Of a DNA stretch of 64,000 nt, positions 30,716 through 42,637 are shown piece by piece (position 1 is the first letter of the stretch; the number at the start of each line of letters is the position of its first letter). Made by a program: the position numbers and the translations under genes. Location: the NCBI GenBank assembly GCA_015501585.1, contig JADNRY010000043.1, positions 186,001 to 250,000 on the forward strand, in the 5' to 3' direction. A model generated the notes under the pieces. The model saw nothing but the letters and a program-made list of their open reading frames with translations, was not told the DNA's origin and did not search any database. This DNA is from Rhodocollybia butyracea. Taxonomy: Eukaryota > Basidiomycota > Agaricomycetes > Agaricales > Omphalotaceae.

Positions 30716-32166
30716 GCTTATCACAATTATCATGCAATCCTGTATCATTACAAACACATGCTCGCTGGATATCACGCGTTGCGCGTCAATCTTGATGGCT
30801 TAAAGCTCGCCACCTAGTAGCCCCGTTTCAAGCTTTGAGGAAACCATGGCTGGAACCCTCTGTTACGTGTTACACAAGCATACAATGGGAAATAGAAAGT
30901 ACTACAGATCCTCGGATTCATCAGATCCCTTCAAGTCCATCCAATCCAACTACAGAACTTGTTACACTGGTGCTCTGCCAGGAGGTTTCAGGAACAGCTA
31001 TCAATATTACCTTGTCCAAATACTATCTGCCTCTTGCCCTCTTCAGTGTCCCCATATATAGTTTTCAATATGTCACTGCCAGACATGCGGGGTAGTGGTA
31101 AAATAAGACTTCACAATATTGATACTGTAGCTGAGAGTAGGATCACAGTCACTATCACTCACGGACTTGTCATTGTCTGAGCATCAGTACGGAGCTCTCC
31201 ACTTCCTTGAAAGTCAGACAAAAAGGCAACTCCTTGTGTCTTGACATCAACTTGACATATTGCCAGTGCTGGCAAGCACCGGGCACCCATCATTATTATG
31301 TACATCTATTACGATTCATTCATATTCTCGTTTGTCAAGATAATACTAAGGGCATACAATAAGTAACCCACTAATCATTCTTGCAAGTTTGTAACTGTGG
31401 AAATAGCGAAGTAGCGGCACTATGGACCTGAAAGATAGAGATGCAAAGAACTACCATGCTTCTATTCCAGCTATCTCAAAGCCATCTTTTTTTGATTTTC
31501 TTTAAGATTCAGGTATCGAATCTTGACTCCATGGCTCACTCTTAATACTATATGATCAGTATATGATTGCATGCAAGATCAATCCTCCACTGTTGAAGTA
31601 CTTACTAGCACATATGCACAACCTGGGCTGAACTTTAGGAGCTCTGAGGTGCTCTGCAGCGCTCCAGTATGGTAGTGAGGACTGCCCTTCAGAATTCCTG
31701 GATAATTTTGATATTTGAGGCTTCTAGTGTTGTATAAACTGGGATATCATTTTATTTTCAGTTTGAACTTTGTTCAATTTCTATATGTTCAACTTAACTT
31801 GAGATGTACACTTGTCAATTCTTTGTGGGCAGAAACATCCTCATATTGGGTTATTTACAAATTACTTGACTTTTTCTGCTACCTCTAGGCTGTGAACTTG
31901 GTAAGTTAACTACTCAGTAGTACTTACTACATGAGTGTACAACAACTCTTATCAATAAATGTAAGTATCTGTGAATGCTAACTCTGTAGATGAAACAAAA
32001 GGAGCACGCTGCACAAGTAATCAGGCACTATAAGTAAAGGAGAAGAAGAGTATTTGTCAACAGAGAACACCTCCCCTTTGGAATCCGGAAACAGATCCGA
32101 GAAGCAGGACTCCCAGCACATTATGTGTTGTATATTGCCGATGTGGCAACTCCGGAGATTAGTTAG
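30716..32166. other. Mostly non-coding, with the second half of a split repeat
   Basis: 31372-31450 is the displaced second half of the repeat described at 30545 and matches 34020-34100 inverted. A minus-strand frame at 31978-32241 overlaps the start of the LTR-like repeat and could be a gene end, but no family is recognised. Nothing else is supported. Confidence 0.4.
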
Positions 32167-33331
32167 CCGGTAATACGCCAGTTTTCTGGCCAGGCCTGTA
32201 TAATCTAGGTTTGCTATTTCTAGCATATCTGGCGTGTACAAAGGATAATAAGGACTATAGTGAGTCCCAAACTGATAGTCAAAGCAGATAGCAGTCTATT
32301 GTACCCACAGAGTTGCATTGTGGATGGTGAAAGTCCTCACCTCTGCCTGCACTCAATCTAAAGTCCTTGAGACCAGATAGACCTAGGAATTGGGAAATCT
32401 AATTTCTAGGAAATTCAAATCCTAGGAAATCTGGAACTTAGGAAACCTAGGAACTAGAGAATACTAGTATCTGTTCAATATTAGGCTAGACTGACTTGAG
32501 CATACCAAGGGAATTAATTCACACAAGTTCACAAGTTGGGGTGTTAGTTCAACTGAGACATACTTAGCTACCTGTTAGGAAATGTTCTCGGATATGGACA
32601 CCCATTTATATGTGATATCAGTCAGCCTAGTCTGCTGAATCATAACTATATTAAAGCTTATTAATTGCACTTTTGTGCTGACTGATACCCACTTAACATG
32701 ATTACTCACCCTCTTTTACTTACTAAGTCTGTTTCTGTCTTACTCATCTCACTCCTTTTTGCTTACTGTACATATGTATCTATTTATGGTAATACTCCGA
32801 GAATGTATAAAAAGGGAGCACTGCTTGAGGTGCATCCCCAGGTTTTGATCCCCCAAGTGGTGCTTGAATCCTCTAAGACCTATACCTCTCTTGGTGTGTA
32901 GACAGAATACTCTAGGTTTTGGTGAGACTGTGGCTTGCACAGTAAGCCATTTCCAGGTTAAAGTTCTTCCTGCATATCCTTGTGGTGGTTAAATCTTAAA
33001 TAAAAGTTGTGCCCATTCTCTATTGTGAGAGTGTGAAATTGTGACAAGTCATATTGTTGACTTATTGTTTGGACATTTGGTCCCATTGTTGAAAGGCATT
33101 TGGCCTATTGTTTGGACGCTTGGTCCCATTGTTGAAAGGCATTTGGCCTATTGTTTGGACACTTGGTCCCATTGAACTTGTTGAATTTGGCACTTGGCCC
33201 TTCTCTCTTAGAAGTAAAACCTAGAAAAACTATATCTGTGGAGTGAAGGTCAACCTTTACTAAAACTAGAGAAACAATTCAAAGGAGGAATCCTTGACAA
33301 CTCACTGTGACACTCGCATAAAAAAAAGTGC
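32167..33331 (+). mobile_element. LTR-like repeat, copy A
   Basis: It matches the reverse complement of 52665-53914 over its length at moderate identity, starting at TAATACGCCAG and ending at ATAAA..AAAGTGC. A TATA box (TATAAAAAGGGAG) lies near 32807, and the downstream half holds a roughly 44-bp tandem repeat (33055-33180: TATTGTTTGGACACTTGGTC and variants, about three copies). A solo LTR fits the promoter-like architecture. The ends are not clean TG..CA and no TSD was found. Confidence 0.5.
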
Positions 33332-34096
33332 TGTGTAAGCAAGTTGTATACTACAACTGTTGAAACAGATCACATACAATACCGGATCGGTATGTTCATA
33401 TGTCCGTGTACTTACTCATTGTGTTAGCAATACTATACAGTATGTACAGTATATAAGCTTGCATGTAGTACCATAGTACTCATGCGTTTGCGAGGTATCT
33501 AATACCTTGTTCAACCGCACTAACTACTTGTGTTGGATCCCAGGACTGACCGCCTGATTGGACACTCATCGCATTCCCTAACAGAAATCCCACATTATGT
33601 TCACACCTCAACATAGGCCACAAAACCTTTACAAACCTCGTGCCCCGGTACTAGTATGTAGAACAAGTAAGTAAATACCATTGCTCGAAATACAATGCCC
33701 CTCAGCACAGGTTTGGCGTAGGTGCAATCAAATAATCTGGGGATCAATAGCTTGTATGACTAGCCTAAGGACTCGGAAAGCATTATTATAGCGGTCTGCC
33801 GAACGACGTAAATGCGACTCAAAATTAAGCCGTGAGATTATATTACCCGCTACTTACGAGCTTTTCTTGGTGTCTCACACCGATCCCACACGACAAGACC
33901 CTCTTCTTCCCTTTGGTCAGAATCAGGGACTCAATCTTCTCTCTGTCTCCTTATCAGTCCATTTGAGCAAAACCCACCCTTCTATGTTACTTTGACTTAC
34001 CATGTACTATAGGCACCCTGTTCTTTGCATCTCTATTTTTCGGGTTCACAGTGCCGCAACTTGGCTATTTCCACGGTTACGAATTTGCGAGAATGA
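33332..34096. other. No gene; repeat pieces
   Basis: It contains a short R1-related piece (about 33885-33935, ACAAGACCCTC and GGTCAGAATCAGGGA) and the inverted copy of 31372-31450 at 34020-34096. No coding sequence is supported. Confidence 0.4.
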
Positions 34097-34474
34097 TTAG
34101 TAGGATTCTTGTTTGTCAAATAGCGCAACGAGAACAGCGCCAATGAATAAATTATAAATAGTATTAGATTTACATAATTGTAGCGAGTGCCCGAGGTCCG
34201 TGTCCTGATTCGGCTCCATCAGTTCGGCGACGTCAAAAATCATGATCCGAGGGAGCAGGCCCTTCTTGCTTTCCATAACCTTCCCCCAATTATAGTATGA
34301 TGTTGAACCAGACTCCGGTGATGTTAAACTAGATTCTGAACCAGATCTCTTCCTAGCAGATTTCAACAATGAATGAGAGCTCCCCAATGAGGTTGCTCCC
34401 TCTCGTGCACTCGACAGTCTTGGACATCTGATAGATTTGGGTAGGGACAGTCTGCGGAAGCCCGATATATCCAT
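34097..34474 (-). CDS. Hypothetical protein, C-terminal part
   Basis: A 125-residue frame. The N-terminal half is Ser/Arg-rich; the middle has a hydrophobic, conserved-looking block (L-L-P-R-I-M-I-F-D-V-A-E) and the end an I-G-A-V-L-V-A-L-F segment. The second half is duplicated on the plus strand at 30545-30715, also in a coding-like frame, so the protein was once present at least twice. No known family is recognised. Confidence 0.35.
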   Translation of the reverse strand: MDISGFRRLSLPKSIRCPRLSSAREGATSLGSSHSLLKSARKRSGSESSLTSPESGSTSYYNWGKVMESKKGLLPRIMIFDVAELMEPNQDTDLGHSLQLCKSNTIYNLFIGAVLVALFDKQESY

Positions 34475-34846
34475 CGTTCACCAGGGGGTTCCCACTCATC
34501 CGCTTCAGCGGTCTTCTCATGACCACATTTCCCATGGGAATGACAAGATGATTTGCATGGCTGAGAATAAACTGAAGGACAAAAAGGCGGCAGTAAAGCA
34601 GCTCGAAGGTTATGCAAGGGATTATGGGTATGAGAGCTCCCCTCTTATGAGGTTATTCACTTCTGTTGTTGGGGACAGAGGCCTCAAAGTCGCCATGTTC
34701 AGGTTTGAGGAGAAATCTGACCGACTGGTACCAATCACTGACAAGGACCCCAGTGATGGTGCAGTCTCGTATCCAGCATGCTGCGACGAGAGCATGATTC
34801 AGTTTGCCCTTGAAGTTCAAAGTAACGAGAAATCACTTCAGGCAAC
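34437..34846 (+). pseudogene. Hypothetical gene cut by a TIR element
   Basis: About 137 residues of a soluble-looking protein (E-N-K-L-K-D-K-K-A-A-V-K-Q-L-E, then a hydrophobic/charged alternation) run into the TIR element at 34846, where the frame continues only as element sequence. The N-terminal 40 residues overlap the minus-strand gene and may not be real. The domain resembles the N-terminal region of some fungal kinase-like proteins only loosely; I do not assign it. Confidence 0.35.
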
Positions 34847-36409
34847 CACATATTTGGTCTTATTAGTCTGCACTTTTGTTACATTGACCTTACTAAAAAG
34901 ACCCAAAAACCTAGGCAAAACCCGGGCAGCTAGGTCATGACCTTGGGATTTAGGTCATGACCTGGGAATTAGGTCATGACCTAAAAAATTGGTCATGACC
35001 TAGGTCAGGTTGGTCTTTTCCTGGGGTTGGTAGGTCAAAGGTCTGGATGTCTACCACAAGCTATTGTCCTTAGGAAAAGAGTGTACACAGTTTGTGTGTT
35101 CAGTTTTGTCATTTCTTAATTGGGTAGTGAAAACAGCTTTGACCTCATCCACTGCAAAAGATTTGTCATTTTTCAAATAAGTAATGAAATGAGCTTTGAC
35201 CTCATCCACTGCAAAAGTTTTGAAATTGCCTAATTAAGAAATAAAAGTCTATTGAAATAAAATTGCCTAATATAGTAATTTATAAAAATTTCCAAATGTA
35301 TCTAACTCTATTAAAAAAACATAAAACCGGTTAAGGTGTTTGAAAATTGCCTTATTTGGTAATAAAAACACCTTTGACCTCATCCACTGCAAAAATGGAA
35401 AATTTTCCTAATTTAGTAATTTTTAAATTGGCTTGGGTCATGACTTAGGCCAGGTAGGTCATGACCTAGTCCACCCAGGTCATGACCTAGTTCATCCAGG
35501 TCATGGCCTAGGTCAAGTAGGTCATGACCTAGTTCACCCAGGTCATGGCCTAGGTCAAGTAGGTCATGACCTAGTTCACCCAGGTCATGGCCTAGGTCAA
35601 GTAGGTCATGACCTAGTTCACCCAGGTCATGACCTAGGTCAGGTAGGTCATGACCTAGTTCACCCAGGTCATGACCTAGGTCAGGTAGGTCATGACCTAG
35701 GTCAGGTAGGTCATGACCTAGGTCAGGTAGGTCATGACCTAGGTCAAGTAGGTCATGATCTAGTTCACCTAGGTCAGGTAGGTCATGACCTAGTTCACCC
35801 AGGTCATGACCTAGGTCAGGTAGGTCATGACCTAAAAAGTAGGTCATGACTTAAAAAAGTAGGTCATGACCTGAATCAGCTAGGTCAGGTAAGTCACATC
35901 CTTGCCTGACAACCCAGAACAGGGCACTGTGACTTAGCTTGATCTTGTCATAATCTACAGATATGTAAAAAATCCCAATAATCCCAATATGTTACTACAC
36001 ATTTCTTGTCATGATTCTATGATATTTCATTCTTGCTTATATTCTCTATCTCACCATCCTCCACTCTCACCCTACACCTCTTAAACTAACCATATATCCC
36101 CCTCCTAGACCATAATCTCCTCCTCCCACACTATACCCTCCCCTCCTAGACCATCCCCTCCCTCACCTAGACCATCCCCTCCCTCACCTAGACCATGCCC
36201 TGCCCCACCTAGGCCATATCCTATCTCACCCCAGGCCATGACCTACCAACCCCAGGAAAAGACCAACCTGACCTAGGTCATGACCAATTTTTTAGGTCAT
36301 GACCTAATTCCCAGGTCATGACCTAAATCCCAAGGTCATCCTAGGTTTTTGGGTCTTTTTAGTAAGGTCAATGTAACAAAAGTGCAGACTAATAAGACCA
36401 AATATGTGG
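34846..36409. mobile_element. 1.56-kb TIR element with palindromic minisatellite core
   Basis: The ends are long inverted repeats of about 175-195 bp, starting CCACATATTTGGTCTTATT and running through CTTACTAAAAAGACCC to GGTCTTTTCCTGGGG. The left arm has about 20 extra bases after CCTAGG. Between them are three copies of CTTTGACCTCATCCACTGCAAAA (35140-35400), the minisatellite of 35433-35849, and a pyrimidine-rich tract at 36050-36240 (ATCCCCTCCC-type units). No TSD was found and no transposase frame. It interrupts the coding-like frame that ends at 34846. Confidence 0.8.
35433..35849. repeat. Minisatellite of 21 bp, self-complementary unit
   Basis: About 20 units of 21 bp, each an AGGTCATGACCT core (a perfect 12-bp palindrome, sometimes ATGGCC) plus about 8 bp alternating between two spacer types (AGTTCACCC and AGGTCAGGT). 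Because the period is a multiple of three and the unit is palindromic, both strands have long open frames made of G-H-D-L repeats. These are not genes. Confidence 0.92.
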
Positions 36410-36784
36410 GTGACTGAACTGGAGAAATGGGATCTCAGATGGGCATACAAAACTTAATTTGAGTGGATAATGGTTATTGTTCACGGCAGATTTGGGTTGG
36501 GATTTAGTACATATACATTTTATCTTCAAGTTCCTTACTTCCATTTCTCGCTCACTCCCAAATACACAAATCTTTAATTTGTGCCCGTTTTCTCCTTGAG
36601 TCTTTGACCCTACTAGTAAGTCTCCCCCTCGACACCGTAAGTGAGCTTCCAAATGGAAATGTCCGTTTCTAGGAGTATTGTCTTCCAAAAGTTGTTAGAT
36701 GGACCGATGCAAGCAGGTAGAAACTGGTGGAAACAGTTGGATGGGACTTATCGAGAGCTCAGATATAGTTGCTCGCAGGGTAGT
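36410..36784. other. No gene seen
   Basis: Nothing recognisable lies between the TIR element and the copia fragment. Confidence 0.4.
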
Positions 36785-37560
36785 TGGATTCAGGGGAGAC
36801 TATGACTGGGACCTACACCGATGATACACTAGGAGGTTTGTGGTCAAAAGAAGAGATGACCAGGGCAAAGGAGGCAATTGGGAATAGGTATAGAATCAAG
36901 GAGACTGATACCGTTCACTTTGCTCTGGGCGTAAGATTCGTACACAACCAGGGAGTGGCAACGGTCTGTTTATGCCAGCATATTGAAATCAACTTCTTAC
37001 AAAGTGCAGTATGCAGGACCTGAGGCCGAAGCCCACTCCTTCATCAGGAAAAGCCATTTTTGCCTAGGTGACCCCAGAGTGGCCTAAAGCAAACTAAGTG
37101 ACCTATGAATCCTATGGCATCCTAGGAATTTGGGCTCGTCCCTTGCCAGTCAACCAGGGCAAACCTAGGCTTGCTTAGGGAATCCTCAAGAGCCTTGACT
37201 GGCAAGGGACAAGCCCAAATTCCTAGGATGCCATAGGATTCATAGGTCACCTAGTTTGCTTTAGGCCACTCTGGGGTCACCTAGGCAAAAATGGCTTTTC
37301 CTGATGTTATCCCCTGGCCATACCCTTTCCACGGGACAGTCCCCGAAGACTGAAGAAAGACCAACCAGCCATATAGCGAGATCCTTGGAGACATTCAATT
37401 TGAACAAGGCGCCTGCCGCCCAGCCATGGCTTTCGAGAGGAGTAGCACGCTGGAATGGGCTAGTCCACTTGATGCGATGGATTGTCAGGACAAAGCACCT
37501 CGGGACTGTCTTTCTTACGGTGATGCAAATCATGCTGCATGTGTAGATTTTTGTCGCCCG
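36785..37560 (+). pseudogene. Degraded copia RT fragment split by a MITE
   Basis: The part at 36785-37020 encodes the end of a copia-type RT palm (T-Y-T-D-D-T-L-G, with the DD of the active site, then the K-E-T-D-T-V-H-F-A-L-G connection). The part after the MITE, from about 37307, encodes the usual RT-to-RNase H linker (S-P-G-H-T-L-S, Q-S-P-K-T-E-E, then A-R-W-N-G-L-V-H-L) across two frames. Reading both sides, the MITE fell between the T-P and L-S-P-G codons. It belongs to a different lineage from the intact copia at 15-20 kb. Confidence 0.7.
37042..37306. mobile_element. Palindromic MITE (family P), shortened copy
   Basis: 265 bp, with the same CATCAGGAAAAGCC ends as the copy at 29689. 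The left arm breaks off at CCAGTCAA and joins directly to GGGCAAACCTAGGC, so about 105 bp of the centre are missing. It is inserted in the copia fragment. Confidence 0.85.
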
Positions 37561-37619
37561 GTGAAGTTAAAAGGATTGGTCCAAGCGAGGACTGGTGGGG
37601 TCTTCCAGTGGGGTCCAGT

Positions 37620-38310
37620 TCGACATGAAGGCGGATTCCAAGGGTAGGGAGACTTTCTGAAGGTCTCTGCAAACAACAGATCTATCTTGACAAGTAGAGA
37701 GCACAGTTCATCACCTTGGTGCACTTGAACTCTCTCTGCTTTGTCCACACTCCAGTCCTGACAGGTATAGAGCACAGTTCATCACCTTGGTGCACATGAA
37801 CTCTCTCTGCTTTGTCCTCACTCCAGCATGCTTCAGTGTCTCTCTTCTGGCTTACAGACTATTTGAACAAGCTGAATACCAGCTTCAAAACATATTTTAT
37901 CTCTTGTTAATATCATCCTTTGCTGTTGAGCTATTCACAGTTCAAGTTGCAGCCTACAATGTGACACATCATTGTCACATGACTTTTGGGATATCATTCT
38001 GACAGGAATTTTGAGGAGAAGCCAATGGAATTTTTGCCGAGGCCATTCGATGAGCCATTCACATTATATGATCACTTTGATCCATTCAAAGTCTGACATC
38101 CTTGTATCAACTCCAGACAGTTTTTCTGTCAGTGGTTCTAGGACATGTCTGGTATCATTATGAGCGGTCTTTTAATGAAAATCCAATGGTGCAAAAATTA
38201 TAGGATTTGTTCACCGGTTCCCAAGATATCACAAGTTTGATATTTGACAGATGTTGGAGCAGTGTGTATATTCAGTGGTTGGCTCCCATAAATCGTCGAA
38301 AATCTAGATA
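37620..38310 (+). repeat. Dispersed repeat R2, uninterrupted copy
   Basis: It matches, in reverse complement, 61540 down to 61011 and then 58035 to 57955, that is, the sequence on both sides of the Harbinger element. Landmarks are AAGGCGGATTCCAAGGGTAG, AGAGCACAGTTCATCACC (present twice here, near 37695 and 37770) and ACATCTGTCAAA/AACTTGTGATATCTT. It serves as the empty site for that insertion. The class is unknown and no frame is conserved. Confidence 0.7.
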
Positions 38311-38553
38311 TAGGTGAGCGAGACTTACGAGCAAGCACTTTCAGGTTTTATGTATGATTTTATAAGCAAGAGAGTTGTTCAGTAAGAGCCTTGGATATTG
38401 GAGAGAAAGTGAAGATTTACATTGAAGTACTGCGGTTGAGAATCATATCACATGACCGGATGACCAGGGTGAGAAACCCGCTGCTCTGTACTTCCTTTGG
38501 AAAATCTTAGCTAGAGGTAATTTCAACTACTAGTAGCAGTACAGTGCAACAAA

Positions 38554-38940
38554 GGAAATTAACACACGGTGAGCCTCCTCACATCCTTTTCACATCTCAT
38601 GCCTCCCTGCATTTTCCATGCATTTTCCATTGAATCTGTCATGTATCTTTATGCAATTTTAGCTTTGGACGCTGGTCGCTGTTTAATTCAAATACTTTTG
38701 CAGAGTTAAAAGCTGAGGCACCAAAGGAAATTAACACATGGTGAGCCTCCTCACAGCCTCCCGGAATTTTCCATGCATTTTCCATTGAATCTGGCTTTAT
38801 GATCATGTATCTTTATTGAATTTTAGCTTCAGACGCTGGTCGCGTTTAATTCAAATACTTTTGTAGAGTTAAAAGCCAAGGCAGCAAACAAACGGTAAGC
38901 TCACACCCCATGCCTCCCGCATTTTCCATTGAATCTGGCT
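38554..38940 (+). repeat. Tandem repeat of about 168 bp, 2.3 copies
   Basis: Units start AAAGGAAATTAACACA at 38554 and 38723, and a partial third unit has the CCTCCCGCATTTTCCATTG block near 38908. Internal landmarks are GACGCTGGTCG and TTCAAATACTTTTG. Confidence 0.75.
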
Positions 38941-40287
38941 CACAGAATGGGATGCTTTACAGTTCAAAGGCTTGGAGACCTTGTTTTCAGTTTCTAGTGT
39001 CCTGGGCCTTTCTCCCAAATAAACAAAGATGCCTTCCGCGAAGAATGCCTAGCTGCCCTAGCAGCTACGGTAGGCGAGGCGTCCATGGTTCAATTTTGAA
39101 TTGAGTATTGGTCCAGCCAATGTGCCACTAATCAACTGTCATTTTGTTCACCTAGGAAGGGATTTAGGCAGACACAGGGAGCCGTCCTGAAGACTGCCAG
39201 CAACAACTCCCTAGGATAGATTACTAGTTAGTAGGGCGAAGGTGGGTGTAGTCTCGAGAACCAGACTCTGAAATACCTATGCACTGTGTAATTATTAGAA
39301 AAGAGAGGAAATTTCTTAGTGGTAATTATTTGTCTGAGATAAGCTGCAGGCATGTTGGGCAAGAGGGAAGACTTGATCCCACTAGAGAGGCTCTCAAACT
39401 AGTGGTGGGGCACAAGCTTAAAGAGAAGGAGAGTGGTGTTCTCAACATGCGAAACACATTGGTGCGAGGCTGCGATCTCTTCGATCCTTCAGGCTTTGTG
39501 ATCCTTGGTAGATAATTTCCGGAAAGTTTTCACGGCTGGGATAGATGTATTTTTCTGACCGTGAAACTTACCGCGAAAGGTAAAATTTCCACGAACGTTT
39601 CCCAGTCATTTTCCAGAAATGGAAAAACACCCTGGACCGTGGTGATTGGTGCCTCTTTCCTGATTCTTCTGATCATGAGTGATTGAGAAAGCCTTGGCAG
39701 AGTTTTGAACCGACTGAATACAGTTGTACAATTCGCCTTCACGGCACAACACATTCACTACGCCTGAATAACGCATGAGCGGATAGATTAGCGCGGAGCA
39801 GGGTTACTTTAATACAATGTTCGTATGTCCATGATAAGATACAGAGAAAAGGGTGTAGGAGGGAGGGTAGCGCAGAATACACCAAAATGGCTTGTAAGTA
39901 ACTACGTGTGTCAAGTTAGAAAATAGGGAAAACTTGTAATGAGAAGATTTACCTGAGGGCTCGCAGTCAAGTTAGACAAGGGGAAAACTTGAGACTACTG
40001 CGGCCCTCAGGAGTATAAGTAATTAAGGAAAAACATGAGTAATGAGAAATCAAATAAACATTCAATTTGAAAGTGCCGGGGCATGAGCTCGAACCGATGG
40101 AAAGGAGAACGGGGTCTTAGGCGCGCTGAGCGTACACTGACCATCGGTGAGTGAAGTGCTGCAGTGAGCATGAGGCTGAGAACACTTACCTCGTTGATTA
40201 GATTTTTGTAAACTCACAACTTTAAATCCAACTAATCAACAAGGCGCCATTTTGTTCGCCACGAGAAACTTCTCCTTGTTCTGATTA
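38941..40287. other. No gene; a hairpin near the right end
   Basis: No frame with a recognisable domain. At 40194-40253, TTGATTAGATTT and its near-complement AAATCCAACTAATCAA form a hairpin with about 25 bp between the arms. The stretch 39845-39890 (AAAAGGGTGTAGGAGGGAGGGT) recurs near 57492. Confidence 0.45.
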
Positions 40288-41718
40288 TTAACAATGTTGA
40301 GATAATTGCATGTGGACTTCTACAGGATAAATCGTCAGTAAGCTATAGTGAAACATATTCCTTAAACACACCTCCTCATTGTCCACAGTGTTTTTCAGAT
40401 ATTGTTCGACTTTCTTCTCATCCGTGAAATATCTGATATCGTTATCAGTCAACATTGAGATATCATTCGGGTCGGTATTCTTGATATATTGACCAAGGTG
40501 AAAATTGCCATCCATGGTCTTTGCATCTTGGTTTAAATGCCTGAGAGAGCCACATGAGCGAGAAAGTTCTATAAAAATAATATTGGAAAACTTACTTGAG
40601 CTCTGGGGGGGTTTGTTCCCATCCTTTCTCTATGTTAAAGCCATCTTCAGGACACGCTAAACAATAATGCATGATTGAACCAGGCGTCCGGTGAGGGAAC
40701 GCATCTGATTCTGATAAGTTGTGTATTTGCCCGGTATGTTTATCGATGTGTAGTTTGCGCCAAATACGGGTTGCCACAATGAATTGGGGATGAGGATCCT
40801 GTTGTATGAGTTAGTTAAGCTCAGATGACAGACAGAGAATGGAAGACTTACCGCAACCTCTTGAGTGAAAAAACCATCAGAAAGGGAACATAAAGCGTGA
40901 ATATAGTCGTATGAAGACTTTTTAGAGGCTAGGTTGTGTTTTGTATAGTCGTCCATGACTCTGAATCTCATTATCGTTGTCGGAAATTTGACAGATCCAG
41001 GAAAAAGCCTAGTGTTCATCAGTTGTTGAAGGCGGTTGGGATCCCTGTTACAGCCACAATAGCTAATCCGTGTACCATGGATTCCATTCGTATCCACTAA
41101 GGTCACAATGTTGGGGTTTGTTGGCTCCTTACAAGGCAATCCTCGAGAGCAGGGGAGTTGTATAGTATAACGGTTGCTGAGACATCAGCCTTGAGATACC
41201 ACCCTTCACGTTGCCACACCTTCACCCAGTGGAAAGGATTATGAAAGTGATCTTGGATATAACACATCTCACAAGTGGGCTCTCATTGGAAGCAATCATG
41301 GCAGTTAACAGTGCAATATAGCCCAGAGTTACATTGACATAGATTGTTGACTAGTTTGCTGGCCTCACCAGCTACAATATAGTATTGTAGATGTGGGAGT
41401 CTTTCAATGAAATCTGCCATGGTTTCAGCAATCTAGGCATACAAGTGAGTAATCTAAGCCTCAAATAATGATGGAACATACCTTTTCCTCTGCAGCCTTG
41501 GCCTGCTCCTCCTTCTCCTCCTCTTCTTCAGAGTTGGGTTCTTCTTCAATGATCTGCGGGGGTGTATGAGTTAATGGTGCAGTAGTTGGCTGTGGTTTGA
41601 GAGGAAGTTGAGAGAGCGGTTGGTTTGAACAAGCACCAAAACAATGGGAGCTATCCGTGAGTGTTATTTGCGTTTGTGCCTTTGCGGAAGCTTTCCCTAA
41701 CTCTCTCTTGCATTTCAT
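40288..41718 (-). pseudogene. KDZ-type transposase remnant (CxC2 region)
   Basis: Several minus-strand pieces fit the N-terminal half of Kyakuja-Dileera-Zisupton transposases. 41718-41470: an acidic leader. 41420-41170: a Cys/His cluster (C-x-C, C-x3-C-x2-C, C-x2-C-Y then H-x3-H-N-P-F-H-W). 41139-40657: V-D-T-N-G-I-H, Y-C-G-C, then the R-F-R-V-M-D and W-R-x-L blocks and a final C-x2-C-P. 40515-40370: the M-D-G-N-F-H-L block that precedes the catalytic region. A TGA interrupts the Cys cluster near 41286, and a frame change lies near 41160. The rest of the DDE domain is absent downstream, so the element is dead. Confidence 0.7.
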
Positions 41719-42124
41719 AGCTGGAATACTTTATCATTCAAGATAGAAGAGCATTTAGAGAAAAGACATGTCCACGCACCAAGTCCAAAAAGGTTGAAGG
41801 CGAGGGCTGAAGCTGGAGGTGAGGAAATGGTCCACAGAAGTGAACAAACAGTGAATGACAAGTGTCAGAGCACAGGTACCACAAGCGTGATACACCCAAT
41901 TTGAACAAGAGAGAACAAGGGAAAGCAAAAGAAATAGATCATGATGGAAAGAAACAAAACTTAAGCGAGCTAGACGAAAATAAGTGCACATTTCCATATC
42001 TTATCTTATCGTACTGTGAATTGTAAATGAATTATTCAAAGGGAGAGGAACTCCAACTAGGAGAACTACATAAAAGCTGACAGAGGGATATATTAGATAA
42101 ACATAAACTGGTTGTTTGTATTGT

Positions 42125-42322
42125 CTAATCACTTTGATCTCCGATATAACCATTGTACTCCCTGCCCTGACCATCGTCAGAAGAGTCATTTTCGGACTCT
42201 AATTCATCCAATTCATTGTCGGATGAGAGTTCGCTTTCATTGTCGAGAACATGATCAGGATGGTCGCTGTTGTAGATTGGAGGGCTCGGAATCCATCTCA
42301 TTTCTGCGGGCCTTGTGGCCAA
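42125..42322 (-). CDS. Short acidic ORF
   Basis: 65 residues, very rich in Asp, Glu and Ser after a P-S-P-P-I-Y motif. It lies upstream of the KDZ remnant on the same strand and could be an exon of the same or a neighbouring gene. No function can be proposed. Confidence 0.2.
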   Translation of the reverse strand: MATRPAEMRWIPSPPIYNSDHPDHVLDNESELSSDNELDELESENDSSDDGQGREYNGYIGDQSD

Positions 42323-42637
42323 CCATTGATTAACTACAGTAGTGTCAAGAATGCCGTCACTAAAATAGGAGGGTTCAACCGAGCAATCCCGTATGCTACC
42401 TTCTTGGTTTGAATCACTATCGGTCTTGGTTTCATTTGTAGGCTTTACTGTGAAGCAGTTTCAGAAGCCGGTAGATAAGATAGTAACTGAGCTCACCAGC
42501 GGCAAACATGTATCAGTATTCAACGTCCAAGAGTTTGTTGCATGTAATTGCGGACCTGAGCTCTGGGATCATCTCCTTGAGGGCCTCTTCCATGTCAAAA
42601 ATAACACCCTGAAAGATCACGCCACGTACTACACCCT

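Noticed and set aside
31978..32241. 87-residue minus-strand ORF as a separate gene
   Set aside because: Part of it lies in the LTR-like repeat and no domain or splice continuation could be supported.
35413..35849. Two long ORFs on opposite strands encoding G-H-D-L repeat proteins
   Set aside because: Both arise from one palindromic 21-bp minisatellite unit whose period is a multiple of three; there is no start context, no unique sequence and no other sign of a gene.
35430..35850. Possible CRISPR-like array (regular repeats with spacers)
   Set aside because: The 8-bp spacers are not unique but alternate between two types, the unit is only 21 bp, and the organism is a fungus; it is a minisatellite.
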